From contig NC_133897.1 in the NCBI RefSeq assembly GCF_964199755.1, forward strand, positions 168,838,678 to 168,902,677: a stretch of DNA of 64,000 nt, in the 5' to 3' direction. The stretch is from Larus michahellis (Eukaryota > Chordata > Aves > Charadriiformes > Laridae). Positions 1-9,780 of this stretch are shown here, piece by piece. The notes below the pieces were generated by a model. The model had not been told where the DNA came from. It ran no database searches and worked only from the letters and a program-made list of their open reading frames with translations. Position numbers and translations under genes: made by a program. The stretch's first letter is position 1; every line of letters starts with the position of its first letter.

Positions 1-3000
1 AGAAATTACTGCTAGAGAACATTGGGAAAACCCTTTCCTAGAAGGGGAAAAGGGTACTAGGCTAAGAGTTAACAAAGCTCATGGACAGAGCTTTAAGCCG
101 AAAGTTAAGGGGGAAGGGGATAAAACCAGGCCTGCTGGTAATGAACCGGAGTGTCAAGGGCCAAAGATGGGGGTGAAATCAGTAGCCCAGGTCAAGTGCA
201 TCTACGCTAATGCACGTAGCATGGGCAACAAACAGGATGAGCTATACGCCATTGTGCAGCAGGACAACTGCGACATAGTCACCATCACGGAAACGTGGTG
301 GGATGATGGTCATGACTGGAATGCTGCAATGAGTGGCTATAAGCTCTTCAGAAGGAATAGGCAAGGAAGGAGGGGGGGGTGTGTGGCTCTGTACATTAGG
401 GAGTTGTTTGACTCTATAGAGATAGACTCCAGTGATGAAGAAGTTGAGTGTTTATGGGTAAGGGTGAAAGGGAAGGCTAACAAAGGTGATTTTGTGCTGG
501 GAGTCTGCTATAGACCACCCAACCAGGATGAGCAGGTTGATGAGGTATTCTATAAGCGGCTGGCTGCAGTCTCGCAAACGCCAGCCCTTGTTCTAGTTGG
601 GGACTTCAACTTACCAGACATCTGCTGGAAATATAATACAGCAGAGAGCAGGCAGGCTAGGAGGTTCCTCGAGTGTATGGAGGATAACTTCCTGACACAA
701 ATGGTAGGTGAGCCTACCAGGGGAGGTGCCTTGCTAGACCTACTGTTCACAAACAAAGAAGGGCTAGTGGGGGACGTGGAGGTCGGAGGCCGTCTTGGGC
801 TTAGTGACCATGAAATGGTTAAGTTTTCCATCCATAGTGAGGTAAGGAAGGGGGTTAACAAACCCTCCATCTTGGACTTCCGGTGGGCAGACTTTAGCCT
901 GCTCAGAACCCTGGTTGGGAGAGTCCCGTGGGAGGTAGTCCTGAGAGACAAAGGAGCCCAGGAAGGCTGGATGCTCTTTAAGAGGGAAATCCTAAAGGCC
1001 CAGGAGCAGGCTGTCCCCATGAGGCGCACAATTAAAGGGCGGGGAAAATGGCCGGCCTGGATGAACAAAGAGCTCTTGATGGGACTTAAGGAAAAAAGGA
1101 AGGTTTACCACCTTTGGAAGAGGGGACAGGCAACTCAGGAGGAGTACAGAGATCGTGTTAGGTCATACAGAGAAAAAATCAGGAAGGCAAAAGCCCAGCT
1201 GGAACTCAACCTGGCAATTAACATAAGGGACAACAAAAGAAGTTTCTATAAATACATCAACAAAAAGAGAGTGACAGAGAATGTCCATCCCTTACTGGAT
1301 GCGGGGGGAAACCTTGCAACCAAGGACGAGGAGAAGGCTGAGATACTTAATGCCTTCTTTGCCTCTGTCTTTAATAGTCAGACCAGCTACCCCCAGGGTG
1401 TTCAGCTTCTTGGGCTGGAAGATAAGAACGGAGAACAGGACAACTCCCCTGTAATCCAGGAGGAAGTAGTTAATGATTTGCTTATGCACCTGGACACGCA
1501 TAAGTCTATGGGGCCGGACGGGATTCACCCAAAAGTTCTCAGGGAGCTGGCAGGAGAGCTCACCAAGCCTCTCTCCATTACCTATCAACAATCCTGGTCA
1601 ACAGGAGAGGTGCCAGATGACTGGAGGGTGGCCAATGTGACGCCCATCTGCAAGAAGGGCCGGAAGGAGGATCCCGGAAACTACAGGCCTGTCAGCCTGA
1701 CCTCTGTAGCGGGAAAGATCATGGAGAGGATCATCTTGAGTGAGCTCTCAAGGCAAGTGCAGGGCAGCCAAGGGATCAGGGCCAGCCAGCATGGGTTTAG
1801 GAAAGGGAGGTCCTGCCTGACCAACTTGATCTCTTTCTATGACCATGTGACCCGCTTTCTCGATGAGGGCAAGGCTGTGGATGTTGTCTACCTGGACTTT
1901 GGTAAGGCCTTCGACAACGTCCCCCATGGCATTCTCCTGGAGAAACTGGAGAATCATGGCATAGACAAGTGTACCCTCCGCTGGATAAAAAACTGGCTGG
2001 ATGGCCGTGCCCAGAGAGTTGTGCTTAATGGAGCAAAATCTGGTTGGCGGCCGGTCATCAGTGGTGTCCCTCAGGGCTCAGTCTTGGGGCCAGTCTTGTT
2101 CAATATCTTTATTGATGATCTAGACAAGGGGATTGAATGCACCCTCAGTAAGTTTGCGGATGACACCAAACTAGGTGGGAGTGTTGATCTGCTTGAGGGT
2201 CGGAAGGCTTTACAGAGGGATCTAGACAGGTTGGATCAATGGGCCAAGGCCAATGGGATGAGGTTTACTAAGGCCAGGTGCCGGGAACTGCATTTTGGTC
2301 ACAACAACCCCGGGCAACGCTACAGGCTTGGGGAAGAGTGGCTGGAAAGCTGCCCGGCAGAAAAGGACCTGGGAGTGTTAGTGGACAGCCGGCTTAACAT
2401 GAGCCAGCAGTGTGGCCAGGTGGCCAAGAGGGCCAATGGCATCCTGGCTTGTATCAGGAATAGCGTGGCCAGCAGGAGTAGGGAAGTCATCGTGCCTCTG
2501 TACTCGGCACTGGTGAGGCCTCACCTCGAGTACTGTGTTCAGTTTTGGGCCCCTCACTACAGGAAAGACATTGAAGTGCTGGAGTGTGTCCAGAGGAGAG
2601 TCACCAAGCTGGTGAGGGGTCTGGAGAACAAGTCCTATGAGGAGAGGCTGAGGGAGCTGGGCATGTTTAGTTTGGAGAAGAGGAGGCTGAGGGGAGACCT
2701 CATTGCCCTCTACAGCTACCTGAAAGGAAACTGTAGAGAGGCAGGGGTTGGCCTCTTCTCCCAAGGGAATAGCGACAGGACCAGAGGAAATGGTAGGAAG
2801 CTGCGGCAAGGGAGATTTAGATTAGATATTAGGAAGAATTACTTTACTGAAAGAGTGGTCAGGCACTGGAACAGCCTGCCCAGGGAGGTGGTGGAGTCAC
2901 CATCCCTGGAGGTATTTAAGAAATGTGTAGACATGGCTCTTCAGGGCATGCTCTAGTGCCCAAGATTATTGGTTTGTGGTGGGGTGTTGTGTGTGGGGTT

Positions 3001-3116
3001 GTGGGTGTGGAGTTTAGTAGGTGGGTGCTTTTTTTTTTTTTTTTTTTTTTTGTGTGGTTGGACTCGATGATCTCAGAGGTCCCTTCCAACCAGTAAGATT
3101 CTGTGATTCTGTGATT
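1..3116 (+). mobile_element. Young CR1 LINE, copy 1 (runs off the left edge)
   Basis: Non-LTR retrotransposon of the CR1 family. The 3' end shows the CR1 signature: the GATGATCTCAGAGGTCCC-type hairpin region near 3067, then two ATTCTGTG-like repeats ending at 3116. The 3' UTR contains a run of 23 T at 3029-3051. Keratin 3' spacer resumes directly after the tail. Equivalent copies lie at 32265-35569 and 55514-58826 in the same keratin context, so this is one insertion later copied by segmental duplication. Confidence 0.95.
2..2956 (+). CDS. CR1 ORF2: endonuclease-reverse transcriptase (5' end outside window)
   Basis: ORF2 polyprotein of a CR1 LINE. It nicks target DNA and reverse transcribes the element RNA at the nick. 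The frame is open from base 2; the first internal Met is at 167. Counting from that Met, an apurinic-type endonuclease domain comes first ([32 protein letters not shown]), then a reverse transcriptase with [20 protein letters not shown] and the catalytic FADD box followed by TKLGG. The frame is uninterrupted to the stop at 2956. It keeps MGPDGIHP, the usual CR1 form, where the other two copies read MGPGGIHP. Whether it is expressed cannot be told from sequence. Confidence 0.93.
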   Translation, partial: EITAREHWENPFLEGEKGTRLRVNKAHGQSFKPKVKGEGDKTRPAGNEPECQGPKMGVKSVAQVKCIYANARSMGNKQDELYAIVQQDNCDIVTITETWWDDGHDWNAAMSGYKLFRRNRQGRRGGCVALYIRELFDSIEIDSSDEEVECLWVRVKGKANKGDFVLGVCYRPPNQDEQVDEVFYKRLAAVSQTPALVLVGDFNLPDICWKYNTAESRQARRFLECMEDNFLTQMVGEPTRGGALLDLLFTNKEGLVGDVEVGGRLGLSDHEMVKFSIHSEVRKGVNKPSILDFRWADFSLLRTLVGRVPWEVVLRDKGAQEGWMLFKREILKAQEQAVPMRRTIKGRGKWPAWMNKELLMGLKEKRKVYHLWKRGQATQEEYRDRVRSYREKIRKAKAQLELNLAINIRDNKRSFYKYINKKRVTENVHPLLDAGGNLATKDEEKAEILNAFFASVFNSQTSYPQGVQLLGLEDKNGEQDNSPVIQEEVVNDLLMHLDTHKSMGPDGIHPKVLRELAGELTKPLSITYQQSWSTGEVPDDWRVANVTPICKKGRKEDPGNYRPVSLTSVAGKIMERIILSELSRQVQGSQGIRASQHGFRKGRSCLTNLISFYDHVTRFLDEGKAVDVVYLDFGKAFDNVPHGILLEKLENHGIDKCTLRWIKNWLDGRAQRVVLNGAKSGWRPVISGVPQGSVLGPVLFNIFIDDLDKGIECTLSKFADDTKLGGSVDLLEGRKALQRDLDRLDQWAKANGMRFTKARCRELHFGHNNPGQRYRLGEEWLESCPAEKDLGVLVDSRLNMSQQCGQVAKRANGILACIRNSVASRSREVIVPLYSALVRPHLEYCVQFWAPHYRKDIEVLECVQRRVTKLVRGLENKSYEERLRELGMFSLEKRRLRGDLIALYSYLKGNCREAGVGLFSQGNSDRTRGNGRKLRQGRFRLDIRKNYFTERVVRHWNSLPREVVESPSLEVFKKCVDMALQGML

Positions 3117-3352
3117 ATTATGTGCAAGACTTTGTTTGGGCAAGTGAAGGGCTTGTGTAAGGTTCTGGGAGCTCCCCCGTGCTGCCCTGTGCTGTTGTTT
3201 TTGCTGGGGCCATAGTTCCTACGAGAGGTCTTCTAGCCCTTTTCCACCCACCCCGATGGTCTCTGTAGCCCTGGCCTTGTGTTGGGTGAGGTTGGAAGAG
3301 CCTTGTGAGAAGAAAGGAAGTGGAGGCGTTTGAGGCTGAGATGCAAGAGAAC
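3117..3352. other. Keratin 3' spacer downstream of FK1
   Basis: Non-coding keratin flank, the same text as other downstream spacers (TTGTGTTGGGTGAGGTTGGA near 3270). No gene seen. Confidence 0.7.
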
Positions 3353-3358
3353 TTTATT
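3353..3358 (-). terminator. FK1 polyadenylation signal
   Basis: AATAAA on the minus strand, 128 bases past the FK1 stop. The FK1/FK7/FK11 3' UTR is about 300 bases shorter than in the other keratins. Confidence 0.85.
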
Positions 3359-3486
3359 GAGGGAAAAGATTGCAAAGGCAGAGGTGCTAAGGGGAAGGGA
3401 GATGGTCTGAGGTATTAGTAGGGCAACCATCAACCAAAGTCCCCTGCACGAGAGAGATCAGCTACGAAGGGTGGTGGCGATGGCCC

Positions 3487-3801
3487 TTAGCAGGGGTAGC
3501 AGCCTCTTCTGCCACCGTAGCAGCCAAGGCCTCCCAAGCCGTAGCCGAGGCCGAATCCGAAGCCGCCGGAGGAGATGGGCACTCCCTGGGCGCTGAGCTC
3601 ATTGCCCACGGCAGCGGATGCGGAGGATCCGACAAAGGTGCTCTGGGGGAAGGAGGTGAGAATGGGTCCTGGCAGGGTGACCTGCACGGTGGAAGGCTGG
3701 ATGACGACGCGGGAGGCCTCGCACTGCCTGACGCAGGGCTCGTTGCAGCTGTTAGCCAGCGGGGTGGGTCCGCAGGGGCTGCAGAGGTCGTTGCAGGCCA
3801 T
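3487..3801 (-). CDS. Feather beta-keratin FK1
   Basis: Feather corneous beta-protein of 104 residues. This family forms the 3.4 nm filaments of feather cells and is cross-linked by disulphides. Seen: Cys-rich head (Cys 3, 7, 10, 19, 23, 27), beta-sheet core of roughly residues 31-64 rich in Val, Ile and Pro (VTLPGPIL, then [13 protein letters not shown]), Gly/Phe/Tyr tail at 79-97 and Cys 94, 101 and 104 at the end. The length is close to the roughly 98-104 usual for feather keratins. The ATG lies 20 bases inside exon 2, after a leader intron, as known for this family. This copy has [25 protein letters not shown] and the tail [12 protein letters not shown]. It is divergent from FK2, with about 2.2 kb between the promoters. 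Confidence 0.97.
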   Translation of the reverse strand: MACNDLCSPCGPTPLANSCNEPCVRQCEASRVVIQPSTVQVTLPGPILTSFPQSTFVGSSASAAVGNELSAQGVPISSGGFGFGLGYGLGGLGCYGGRRGCYPC

Positions 3802-3821
3802 GTGTGTGGTGTGGAGTTTCC

Positions 3822-4030
3822 CTGGAAGAGAGGGTGTTGAGAAAGGTGAGGGTGGTGGGGGTGTGAGGTTTGGTTTTGGAGGAGGGCGAGGGAGTGTGGA
3901 GGGCTGTTGTGGGGCTGTGGGGAGCGTGGCAGTGTGGAGGCGTGAGGGCTGTTGAGGCTGTGGGCAGAGCGTGGTGGAGGAGAGGGGCCAGGTGGTTGAG
4001 AAGAAGGAGGGTCATGGGGTTGAGACTCAC
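3822..4030 (-). other. FK1 leader intron
   Basis: 209 bp intron in the 5' UTR. Donor AAG/GTGAGT at 4030, acceptor TTCCAG/GG at 3822. Exon 1 starts near 4070, is non-coding and ends at 4031. Confidence 0.88.
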
Positions 4031-4093
4031 CTTGTTGATGGTGGAGGATAAGGCGTGAGGAGAACTGTGTGAGAGAGAGAGGCGCTGGGCCGG

Positions 4094-4120
4094 CTTTTAT
4101 GCTGGTCGTGGAGGGGCGGG
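4094..4120 (-). promoter_or_regulatory. FK1 core promoter
   Basis: Minus-strand CATAAAAG box at 4094-4101 with GC-box CCCGCCCC at 4113-4120, 11 bases upstream. The arrangement is shared by nearly all keratins here. Confidence 0.85.
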
Positions 4121-4726
4121 ACAGGCTTGGCGCATGACGGTGTTTTTCAGCAATGAGTCATTCCGTGCTGCAGCCACTCAAGGAATGATGTGCGTTGCGT
4201 TTTCCTTACCATAACAGCCCCTTTTCATCTTCTCCTCATGTCCATCTCACCCTAGTGGCAGCTTTTAAGTTAGAGTAAGTAGTTTGAAGGATGTGCATGC
4301 ATGCAGCATTTCAGGGTATTCAGGAGACATGGCCAAAGCATACCAGAGGTGGTGTGTCATAAGTGAGGTCATTTTGTGTCAGTTGTGTGGTGTGGTTTGC
4401 GGGTGCGTTGTGAAGAGGGGGCCCCATTTCCTCACAGCCCTGGCAGGCCGGCCTGGGCTTTGGAGGGGTGCCAGGCATTCGGTGGTGCCCCAAGGTCAGT
4501 GAAGTCGGAGTGGGAGGAGGTGCTCCAGGCACTGGAGCAGAGATTTCCCTGCATCTCGTTTTGAAGACCATGGTCAAGCATGTTGTAGATATGCAGCCCA
4601 GGGCGGTCAATGGTGGAGCAGATATCTACCTAGAGCCTGTGGAGGAACCCCCGCCGAAGCAGGTGGATTCCCAAAGGAGGCTTTGATCCCATGGAGAGAA
4701 ACCAGTGCTGGAGCAGGTCTTTTGGC
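4121..4726. other. FK1 upstream region and unassigned repeat-like module
   Basis: 4121-4440 is the conserved keratin upstream region. About 4440-4726 is a module seen again at 36890-37166, 60150-60423 and inverted at 63434-63720. I do not recognise its family. The short frames in it are not convincing genes. Confidence 0.6.
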
Positions 4727-4732
4727 AATAAA
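4727..4732 (+). terminator. Orphan keratin-type polyadenylation signal
   Basis: AATAAA followed by plus-strand keratin 3' flank (CCACTTCCTTTCTTTTCCCA, then GACACAAGCCC near 4939), with no keratin frame in front of it. Probably the remains of a lost plus-strand unit. Confidence 0.65.
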
Positions 4733-5069
4733 CTCGTTAAAGTTCTGCATCCCAGCATGAGATGCCTCCACTTCCTTTCTTTTCCCAAGGCTCTTCCAAC
4801 CTCATGCAACACAAAGCCAGGGCTCGGGAGGCAACTGGGGTGAGTGCGAAAAGGGCTACAGGACCCCTCTTAGGAAGTATGTCCCCAAGAACAGCAGCAC
4901 AGGGCAGCACAGGGGGGCTTCCAGAACCTGACACAAGCCCTCCACTTGACCAAACAAAGCCTTTGCAATACTAAGGCACTTTGAACCACCATTCTGACAA
5001 AGGCTCCCCATGGCAGCACACACTTCACTAACTCTCTCCCCCAGCACCACCCCTTGGCTAGCACAGCAG
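4733..5069 (+). other. Orphan keratin 3' flank
   Basis: Reverse complement of the spacer found downstream of minus-strand keratins (compare 10880-11150). It contains no gene. Confidence 0.65.
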
Positions 5070-5330
5070 GCAGAATCACAGCAAACAGAATCAGCGACTG
5101 CATAAGGAACCTCTGGACATCATCTACTTCAACCCAAACTTCTCAAAGGGGTCACCTACAGCAGGCTCTACAGGACCACATCCAGTCAGGTTTTCACTAT
5201 CTCCAAGGATGGAGACTCCAACACCTCCCAGTGCAATCTTTTTCCCACTGCTTGACCAGCCTCATGCTGAAAAAGGCTTGCCTCCTCTTCCAAGGAAATG
5301 GCACAACTTTTCATCTTTCTCCATTAACAC
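5070..5330 (-). mobile_element. Old CR1 tail fragment (spacer CR1)
   Basis: Reverse-oriented CR1 3' end with GGCAGAATCACAGCAAACAG near 5071 and the diverged CR1 text TCTCCAAGGATGGAGACTCC near 5200. It is the inverted equivalent of 10620-10860. Confidence 0.7.
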
Positions 5331-5655
5331 ATTCCCTGGCCGTGGGTGCCCATGGGAAGAGTCCGACTCCCTTGCATTTGGGGTGAGAATGCTGTCAACA
5401 GCCCATTAGAGGTTTTGGTTGTTGTAAGTACTCAAGGCTTTTTCTGCTCCTCATACCGCCCAACCAGCAAGTAGGCTGGCAGTGCGCAAGAACTTTGGAG
5501 GTGACATGGCCCATACAGCTGACCCTAGCTGACCAAAAGGATAGTCCATGCCATATGACATCATGCTCAGTATAAAATGCTGGGGAAGAAGAAAGAACAG
5601 CTGGACGTTTGGTGTTATGAGGTTTCTATTCCCAATAAAACAGGACGCCTCATGA
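5331..5655 (+). mobile_element. Partial ERVL-like solo LTR (fossil)
   Basis: Part of the avian ERVL-like LTR shared by all spacers here (ACTCAAGGCTTTTTCTGCTC near 5430, TATGACATCATGCTCAGTAT near 5556). Broken, with no internal region. It joins an old CR1 on its right. Confidence 0.65.
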
Positions 5656-5800
5656 AGCCTTGCTTTTCTGGACCCCGATCCGAGCCATAAGCCGGCAGTT
5701 TCTCCAGCAGAATGCTGTGGGAAATGGCATGAAACACTTTTCTAAAGCCCAGGTTACCAACATCCACGGCCTTTCCCTCATGCTTTGTAAAACGCCTTTG
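5656..5800 (-). mobile_element. Old CR1 reverse transcriptase fragment
   Basis: Reverse-strand CR1 text corresponding to the region around [15 protein letters not shown] (CTCCAGCAGAATGCTGTGGG at 5702). Degraded. Confidence 0.7.
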
Positions 5801-6299
5801 TACCAAGCCCTCAAACAAGAGAAGCACTAAGACACCCACAGAACACATGCAGGGAGAAAGGCCAGGCCTAAAGACAGGCTGAGCGAGCTGGCAGCAGCGC
5901 AGGGAGGGAGCGAATGCCATGAAAGGGGCAGCACCTCACGCCTGCAACACCATCAAAGTTTCAACCACCCTGGCAGGGCTGCAAGAAAATGAGGCCCCCT
6001 CTTCAAAACGCAACCACAAACCACACCACAGGACTGCCGTGGGATGACCTCACTGAAGACACCCCACCTCTCTATGCTTTGGTGGCGTCTGCTGAATTTC
6101 GTGACACAGCATCCATCCAAACCCTCCCAACTACCTACACTCACTTAGAAGCTGCTGCCAGGGCCAAATGGAGACGACCTCAAGAGGATGACATGAAAAG
6201 GGACTGTTGTGGGAAGGAAGACACACCCCATGTCATTACTTGAGTGCCTGTACCATGCAAGAGCTGCTTGGTGAAAAAAAAGTCATGCGCCAAGCCTGT
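5801..6299 (+). other. FK2 upstream region
   Basis: Conserved keratin upstream sequence in the opposite orientation to 4121-4440, including CCACACCACAGGACTGCCGT near 6020 and a GCAAGAGCTGCTTGGTGAAA stretch near 6258. No gene seen. Confidence 0.65.
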
Positions 6300-6326
6300 C
6301 CCGCCCCTCCACGACCAGCATAAAAG
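6300..6326 (+). promoter_or_regulatory. FK2 core promoter
   Basis: GC-box CCCGCCCC at 6300-6307 and CATAAAAG at 6319-6326. Confidence 0.87.
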
Positions 6327-6389
6327 CCGGCCCAGTGCCTCTCTCCCTCACACACTTCTCCTCCCGCCTTCTCCTCCACCCTCAATAAG

Positions 6390-6598
6390 GTGAGCCTCAA
6401 CCCCCTGACCCTCCTTCTCCTCACCCACCTGGCCCCTCTCCTCCACCATGCTGTGCTGACAGCCTCAGCAGCCCTCACGCCTCCTTACTGCCACGCTCCC
6501 CACAGCCCCACACCAGCCCTCCACACTCCCTCGTCCTCTTCCAACACTGACCCTCACACGCCCATGACCCTCACCTTTCTCCACACCCTCTCTTCCAG
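6390..6598 (+). other. FK2 leader intron
   Basis: 209 bp. Donor ATAAG/GTGAGC, acceptor TCTTCCAG/GCACC. Confidence 0.88.
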
Positions 6599-6618
6599 GC
6601 ACCCTCCACACCACACAC

Positions 6619-6933
6619 ATGGCCTGCAACGACCTCTGCGGACCCTGCGGACCCACCCCGCTGGCTAACAGCTGCAACGAGCCCTGCGTCAGGCAGTGCG
6701 AGGCCTCCCGCGTCGTCATCCAGCCTCCCGCCGTGCAGGTCACCCTGCCAGGACCCATCCTCAGCTCCTTCCCCCAGAGCACCACCGTCGGATCCTCCGC
6801 ATCCGCTGCCGTGGGCAATGAACTCAGCGCCCAGGGAGTGCCCATCTCCTCTGGCGGTTTCGGCTTCGGCTACGGCTACGGCTTGGGAGGCCTTGGCTGC
6901 TACGGTGGCAGAAGAGGCTGCTACCCCTGCTAA
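6619..6933 (+). CDS. Feather beta-keratin FK2 (plus strand)
   Basis: 104-residue feather keratin with the same head, core and tail as FK1. It differs by Gly at 8 (LCGPC), PPAVQV at 36-41, ILSSF, and Thr at 56 (STTVG), the only Thr at that site in the window. The tail is [12 protein letters not shown]. Its exon 2 leader starts GCACCCTCC rather than GGAAACTCC. It is transcribed away from FK1, and its block II counterpart is FK8, which has Phe at residue 56. Confidence 0.97.
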   Translation: MACNDLCGPCGPTPLANSCNEPCVRQCEASRVVIQPPAVQVTLPGPILSSFPQSTTVGSSASAAVGNELSAQGVPISSGGFGFGYGYGLGGLGCYGGRRGCYPC

Positions 6934-7361
6934 GGGCCATCGCCACTAACCCTGGCACCAGCCACCCACACCATGGAAGCCACGGCTTGCATTGAAGACG
7001 CACTTCTAGGTAGTTGCTGGCACAGGATTTTATCGTCCATGGCTCCTCCTCTCAAGACAGCAAGCAAGGGAGGAGGGAAGGGGCAAGCCCAAGCTGTCTG
7101 CAACCATGGCCCATGTACCTCCTCCTCTTCTCCCACTTCCTTCTTTGCATCGCCCCTTCGGCTATGTCCACTACACTCTGCTGCAAACACTTGCTGACAA
7201 CTCAAAGACCTCCAGGGTGCCATTTCCCCTCCCAGCCAGGAAGACCTTGATGCTCTGGCAAGATCTTCTCTCACAAGCAACCTCGAATGAAGGTCAGCCT
7301 ACCTGCAGCTCAGACTGGCTCCCTTCCACTTGGCATTCCTGCCTGTGCACTGCTTTGCCTC

Positions 7362-7367
7362 AATAAA
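7362..7367 (+). terminator. FK2 polyadenylation signal
   Basis: AATAAA 428 bases past the stop, followed by GTTCTCCTGCATCC. This is the longer 3' UTR class. Confidence 0.87.
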
Positions 7368-7409
7368 GTTCTCCTGCATCCAAAACTGAGACGCCTTCGC
7401 TTTCTCCTT

Positions 7410-7860
7410 CCGTGGTTTTGGCCGGATTGGCCAATCACAATGACAGATGTCCCCCCTTCCCAAAGAGAGGAGAGGAAGAGATAAGAGGACCTGTCCTGTC
7501 CGCTCCTCCTTACAGGTGTCACCCTTCTATGCTTTTCCACTTCTGACCCTCTAACGAGGCAAATAACGAAGTTAGCTGACCTCGCTTGTTATAGGGATAA
7601 GTCTAAGCGAGAGCGTCTCTGCGTACCATTCCTTGGTATAATCAGGTCTTGTCACTCAGTGAGAGCGAACACTTTCTAAACAATATGCTGTTAATTTCCC
7701 GGTTTAGTCAGTTAGAAGAGGCCCAGCTAAAACGTAAAAATACAAACCAGAAAATTGGTTCTGTTTTACCTCAAACCAGGACACTTGTCTCCAGTTGCTC
7801 CCAACTGCAGCCGGCACAGTGACAGGGCTCCACGCACCATCACAGTGGGTGTAAAAAGGC
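7410..7860. other. Unassigned insertion in the FK2 3' flank
   Basis: Sequence absent from the flanks of the minus-strand keratins but present after FK8 (39857-40300). It contains GGATTGGCCAATCACAATG near 7423 and has a less GC-rich middle. The stretch from TGGTTTTGG at 7413 to CCAGGACA at 7783 has TG...CA ends and could be a fossil LTR, but I see no clear target duplication and do not assign it. Confidence 0.4.
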
Positions 7861-8069
7861 AAGAGGACCTCTCTTAGGAAGTATGTCCCCAGCTACAACA
7901 GCAGCACAGAGCAGCACAGGGCGGTTTCCAGAACGTGACACAAGCCCTTCACTTGACCAAACAAAGGCTTGCACATGCTAATGCACTTCTACTGCAGCCT
8001 CTGACACAAGCTCCCCATGGCAGCACACACTTTGCCAGCTCTCTTCCCCAGCATGACCCTGTGGCCAGC

Positions 8070-8395
8070 ACAGCAGGCAGAATCACAGCAACGAGAATCA
8101 TTGACTGCCCAAGGATCCTCTGGACATCCTCTACTTCAACCGAACCTGCTCAAACAGTGTCAGCTCAAGCAGGCTCTCCGCAACCATGTCCACTCAGGTC
8201 TTCAGTATTTCCAAGGACGGAGGTTCCAACGCCTCTCTGCGCAACCGGTTCCAATCTTTGACCACACTCACGCTGAAAACAGCATGCCTTCTCTTCCAAG
8301 GAAAAGGCGCCTCTTTTCATCTTTCTCCATCATCACTTGCCCTGGTTGTGGGCACCTGAGAGAAGAGTCTGACTCCCCTCTCCTCATTCCCTCCT
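8070..8395 (-). mobile_element. Old CR1 tail fragment (spacer CR1)
   Basis: Reverse-oriented CR1 3' end beginning GGCAGAATCACAGCAACGAG. It ends at CTCATTCCCTCC, the shared target site of the LTR that follows. Confidence 0.7.
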
Positions 8396-8877
8396 TAGTA
8401 AGGTTTCAGCTGGGATAGAAGTGACTCCCTTCCTGGCAGCTGGTAGGGTGCTCTGTTTTGCATTTGGGATGAGAATGCTATTGACAGCCCACTACTGTTT
8501 TTAGTTCTTGCTAAGCACTCAAGGCCTTTTCTGCTCCTCACACCACCCTGCCAGCAAGTAGGCTGGGAGGGCACAAAAAGCTGGGAGGAGACACAGCCAG
8601 CACAGCTGATCAGAACTCACCAAAGGGATAGTCCGTGCCGTACGACATTATGCTCAATACATAATGCTGGGGGAAGAACAAAGAAGGCGGGAGGCACTCT
8701 TGGAGTTATGACATTGGTCTTCCCAAGAAACATCACGCATCATGGAGCCCTGCTTTCCTGCAGGCAGCTGAACTCCTGCCTGCCCATGGGAAGTAGTGAA
8801 GGAATTCCTTGATTTGCTTTATTTGCGTGAACAGCTTTTGCTCTCCTTATTAAACTGTCTTTCTCTCAATGCACAAG
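8396..8877 (+). mobile_element. ERVL-like solo LTR (fossil)
   Basis: Plus-oriented copy of the shared avian ERVL-like LTR: TTTCAGCTGGGATAGAAG near the start, then GCTAAGCACTCAAGGCC, then CTTATTAAACTGTC near the end. Its far end is joined to an old CR1. Fossil with no internal genes. Confidence 0.75.
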
Positions 8878-9780
8878 TTGGATGTGGACAAGCTGGATCA
8901 AGTGGCTGAGGCCAATGGTATGAGGTTCAACAAGTGCTGGGGTCCTGCACTTGGGTCACAACAACTCCTTGTAATGCTACAGGCTCAGGGAAGAGCGGCT
9001 GGAGAGCTGCCCGGTGAAAAAGGAGCTGGGGGTGTTGTTTGACAGCCAGCTGAGTATGAGCAAGCAGTGTGCCCTGGTGTCCAAGAAGGCCAGTAGCATC
9101 GTGGCATGTTTCAGGTGATAGGACAAGAGGAAATGGCCTCATTTTTCACCAAGGGAGACTCTGGGTTGATCGTATGAAAAATGTCTTCTCCGACAGGGTT
9201 GTGAAGTGCTGGAAGAGGCTGGCCAGGGAAATGGTTGAGTCACCATCCCTGGAAGAACTGAGAAGACGCATAGATGTTGTGCTGCGGGACACGCTTTCCT
9301 GGTGGACTTGGGAGTGTTAGGTTAAGGATTGGACTTGGTGATTTTAAGGCTCTTTTCCAACCTGTCCTGGTTCCTTTGGGGATAGGCTCAATTTTCACAA
9401 GGAGCTGGCCACGGGATACAGGTACTCGATGCCATGAGATGCCGTGCCCACTGTATAACTGAGGGAGCTTCCTGGGGGAGGGAGTCGGAGATTGCTGCTT
9501 GGGAGTGGGCTTGGGGCTCCCCAGGTCAGGCTGGTGAGTGGTGATAAATGAATCGTTTTTGTACATTCCTCTGTAAGTTCTGTTGTTCTTGATTTCCTCT
9601 ATCCTCTGCTGTTCTGTTAAACTGCCTTTATCTCAAGCCGTGAGTTTTCCCTCTTTCTTCCGATTCTCCCCCACATCCCGCAGCTGTGGGGGCGGTGAAG
9701 GAGTGGCCGCATGGTTCTTTGTTGCCAGCTGGCATTCCCCCAAAACACAACCTCAATGATTCTGTGATTTCTGGAAGGCC
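8878..9780 (+). mobile_element. Old CR1 fragment, interrupted by a second LTR
   Basis: CR1 3' part: CTGCACTTGGGTCACAACAA near 8945, GGACAAGAGGAAATGGCCTC near 9121, and a tail that resumes after the nested LTR as ACCTCAATGATTCTGTGATT. Degraded and non-coding. Confidence 0.75.
9363..9747 (+). mobile_element. Second solo LTR, nested in the CR1 tail (fossil)
   Basis: 385 bp with TGTCCTGG at the start and AAAACA at the end, flanked by a 5-base repeat CAACC (9358-9362 and 9748-9752). The 3' half resembles the ERVL-like group (AAACTGCCTTTATCTCAAGC). It is younger than the CR1 it sits in. Confidence 0.65.

Noticed and set aside
3575-3955. Open frames of 117-151 codons on the strand opposite each keratin gene (also 6465-6845, 11704-12111, 29260-29715, 52509-52964 and others)
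   Set aside because: They mirror the low-stop, GC-rich keratin exon and intron, cross splice signals, and match no family. They recur only because the keratins recur.
4284-4686. Small frames in the unassigned module upstream of FK1 (copies near 36770-37126 and 60000-60383)
   Set aside because: They are short, overlap in several frames, have no recognisable domain and change length between copies.
5615-5920. A 101-codon minus-strand frame (mirror 62240-62545)
   Set aside because: It is made of LTR and CR1 remnants plus keratin upstream sequence and varies between blocks.
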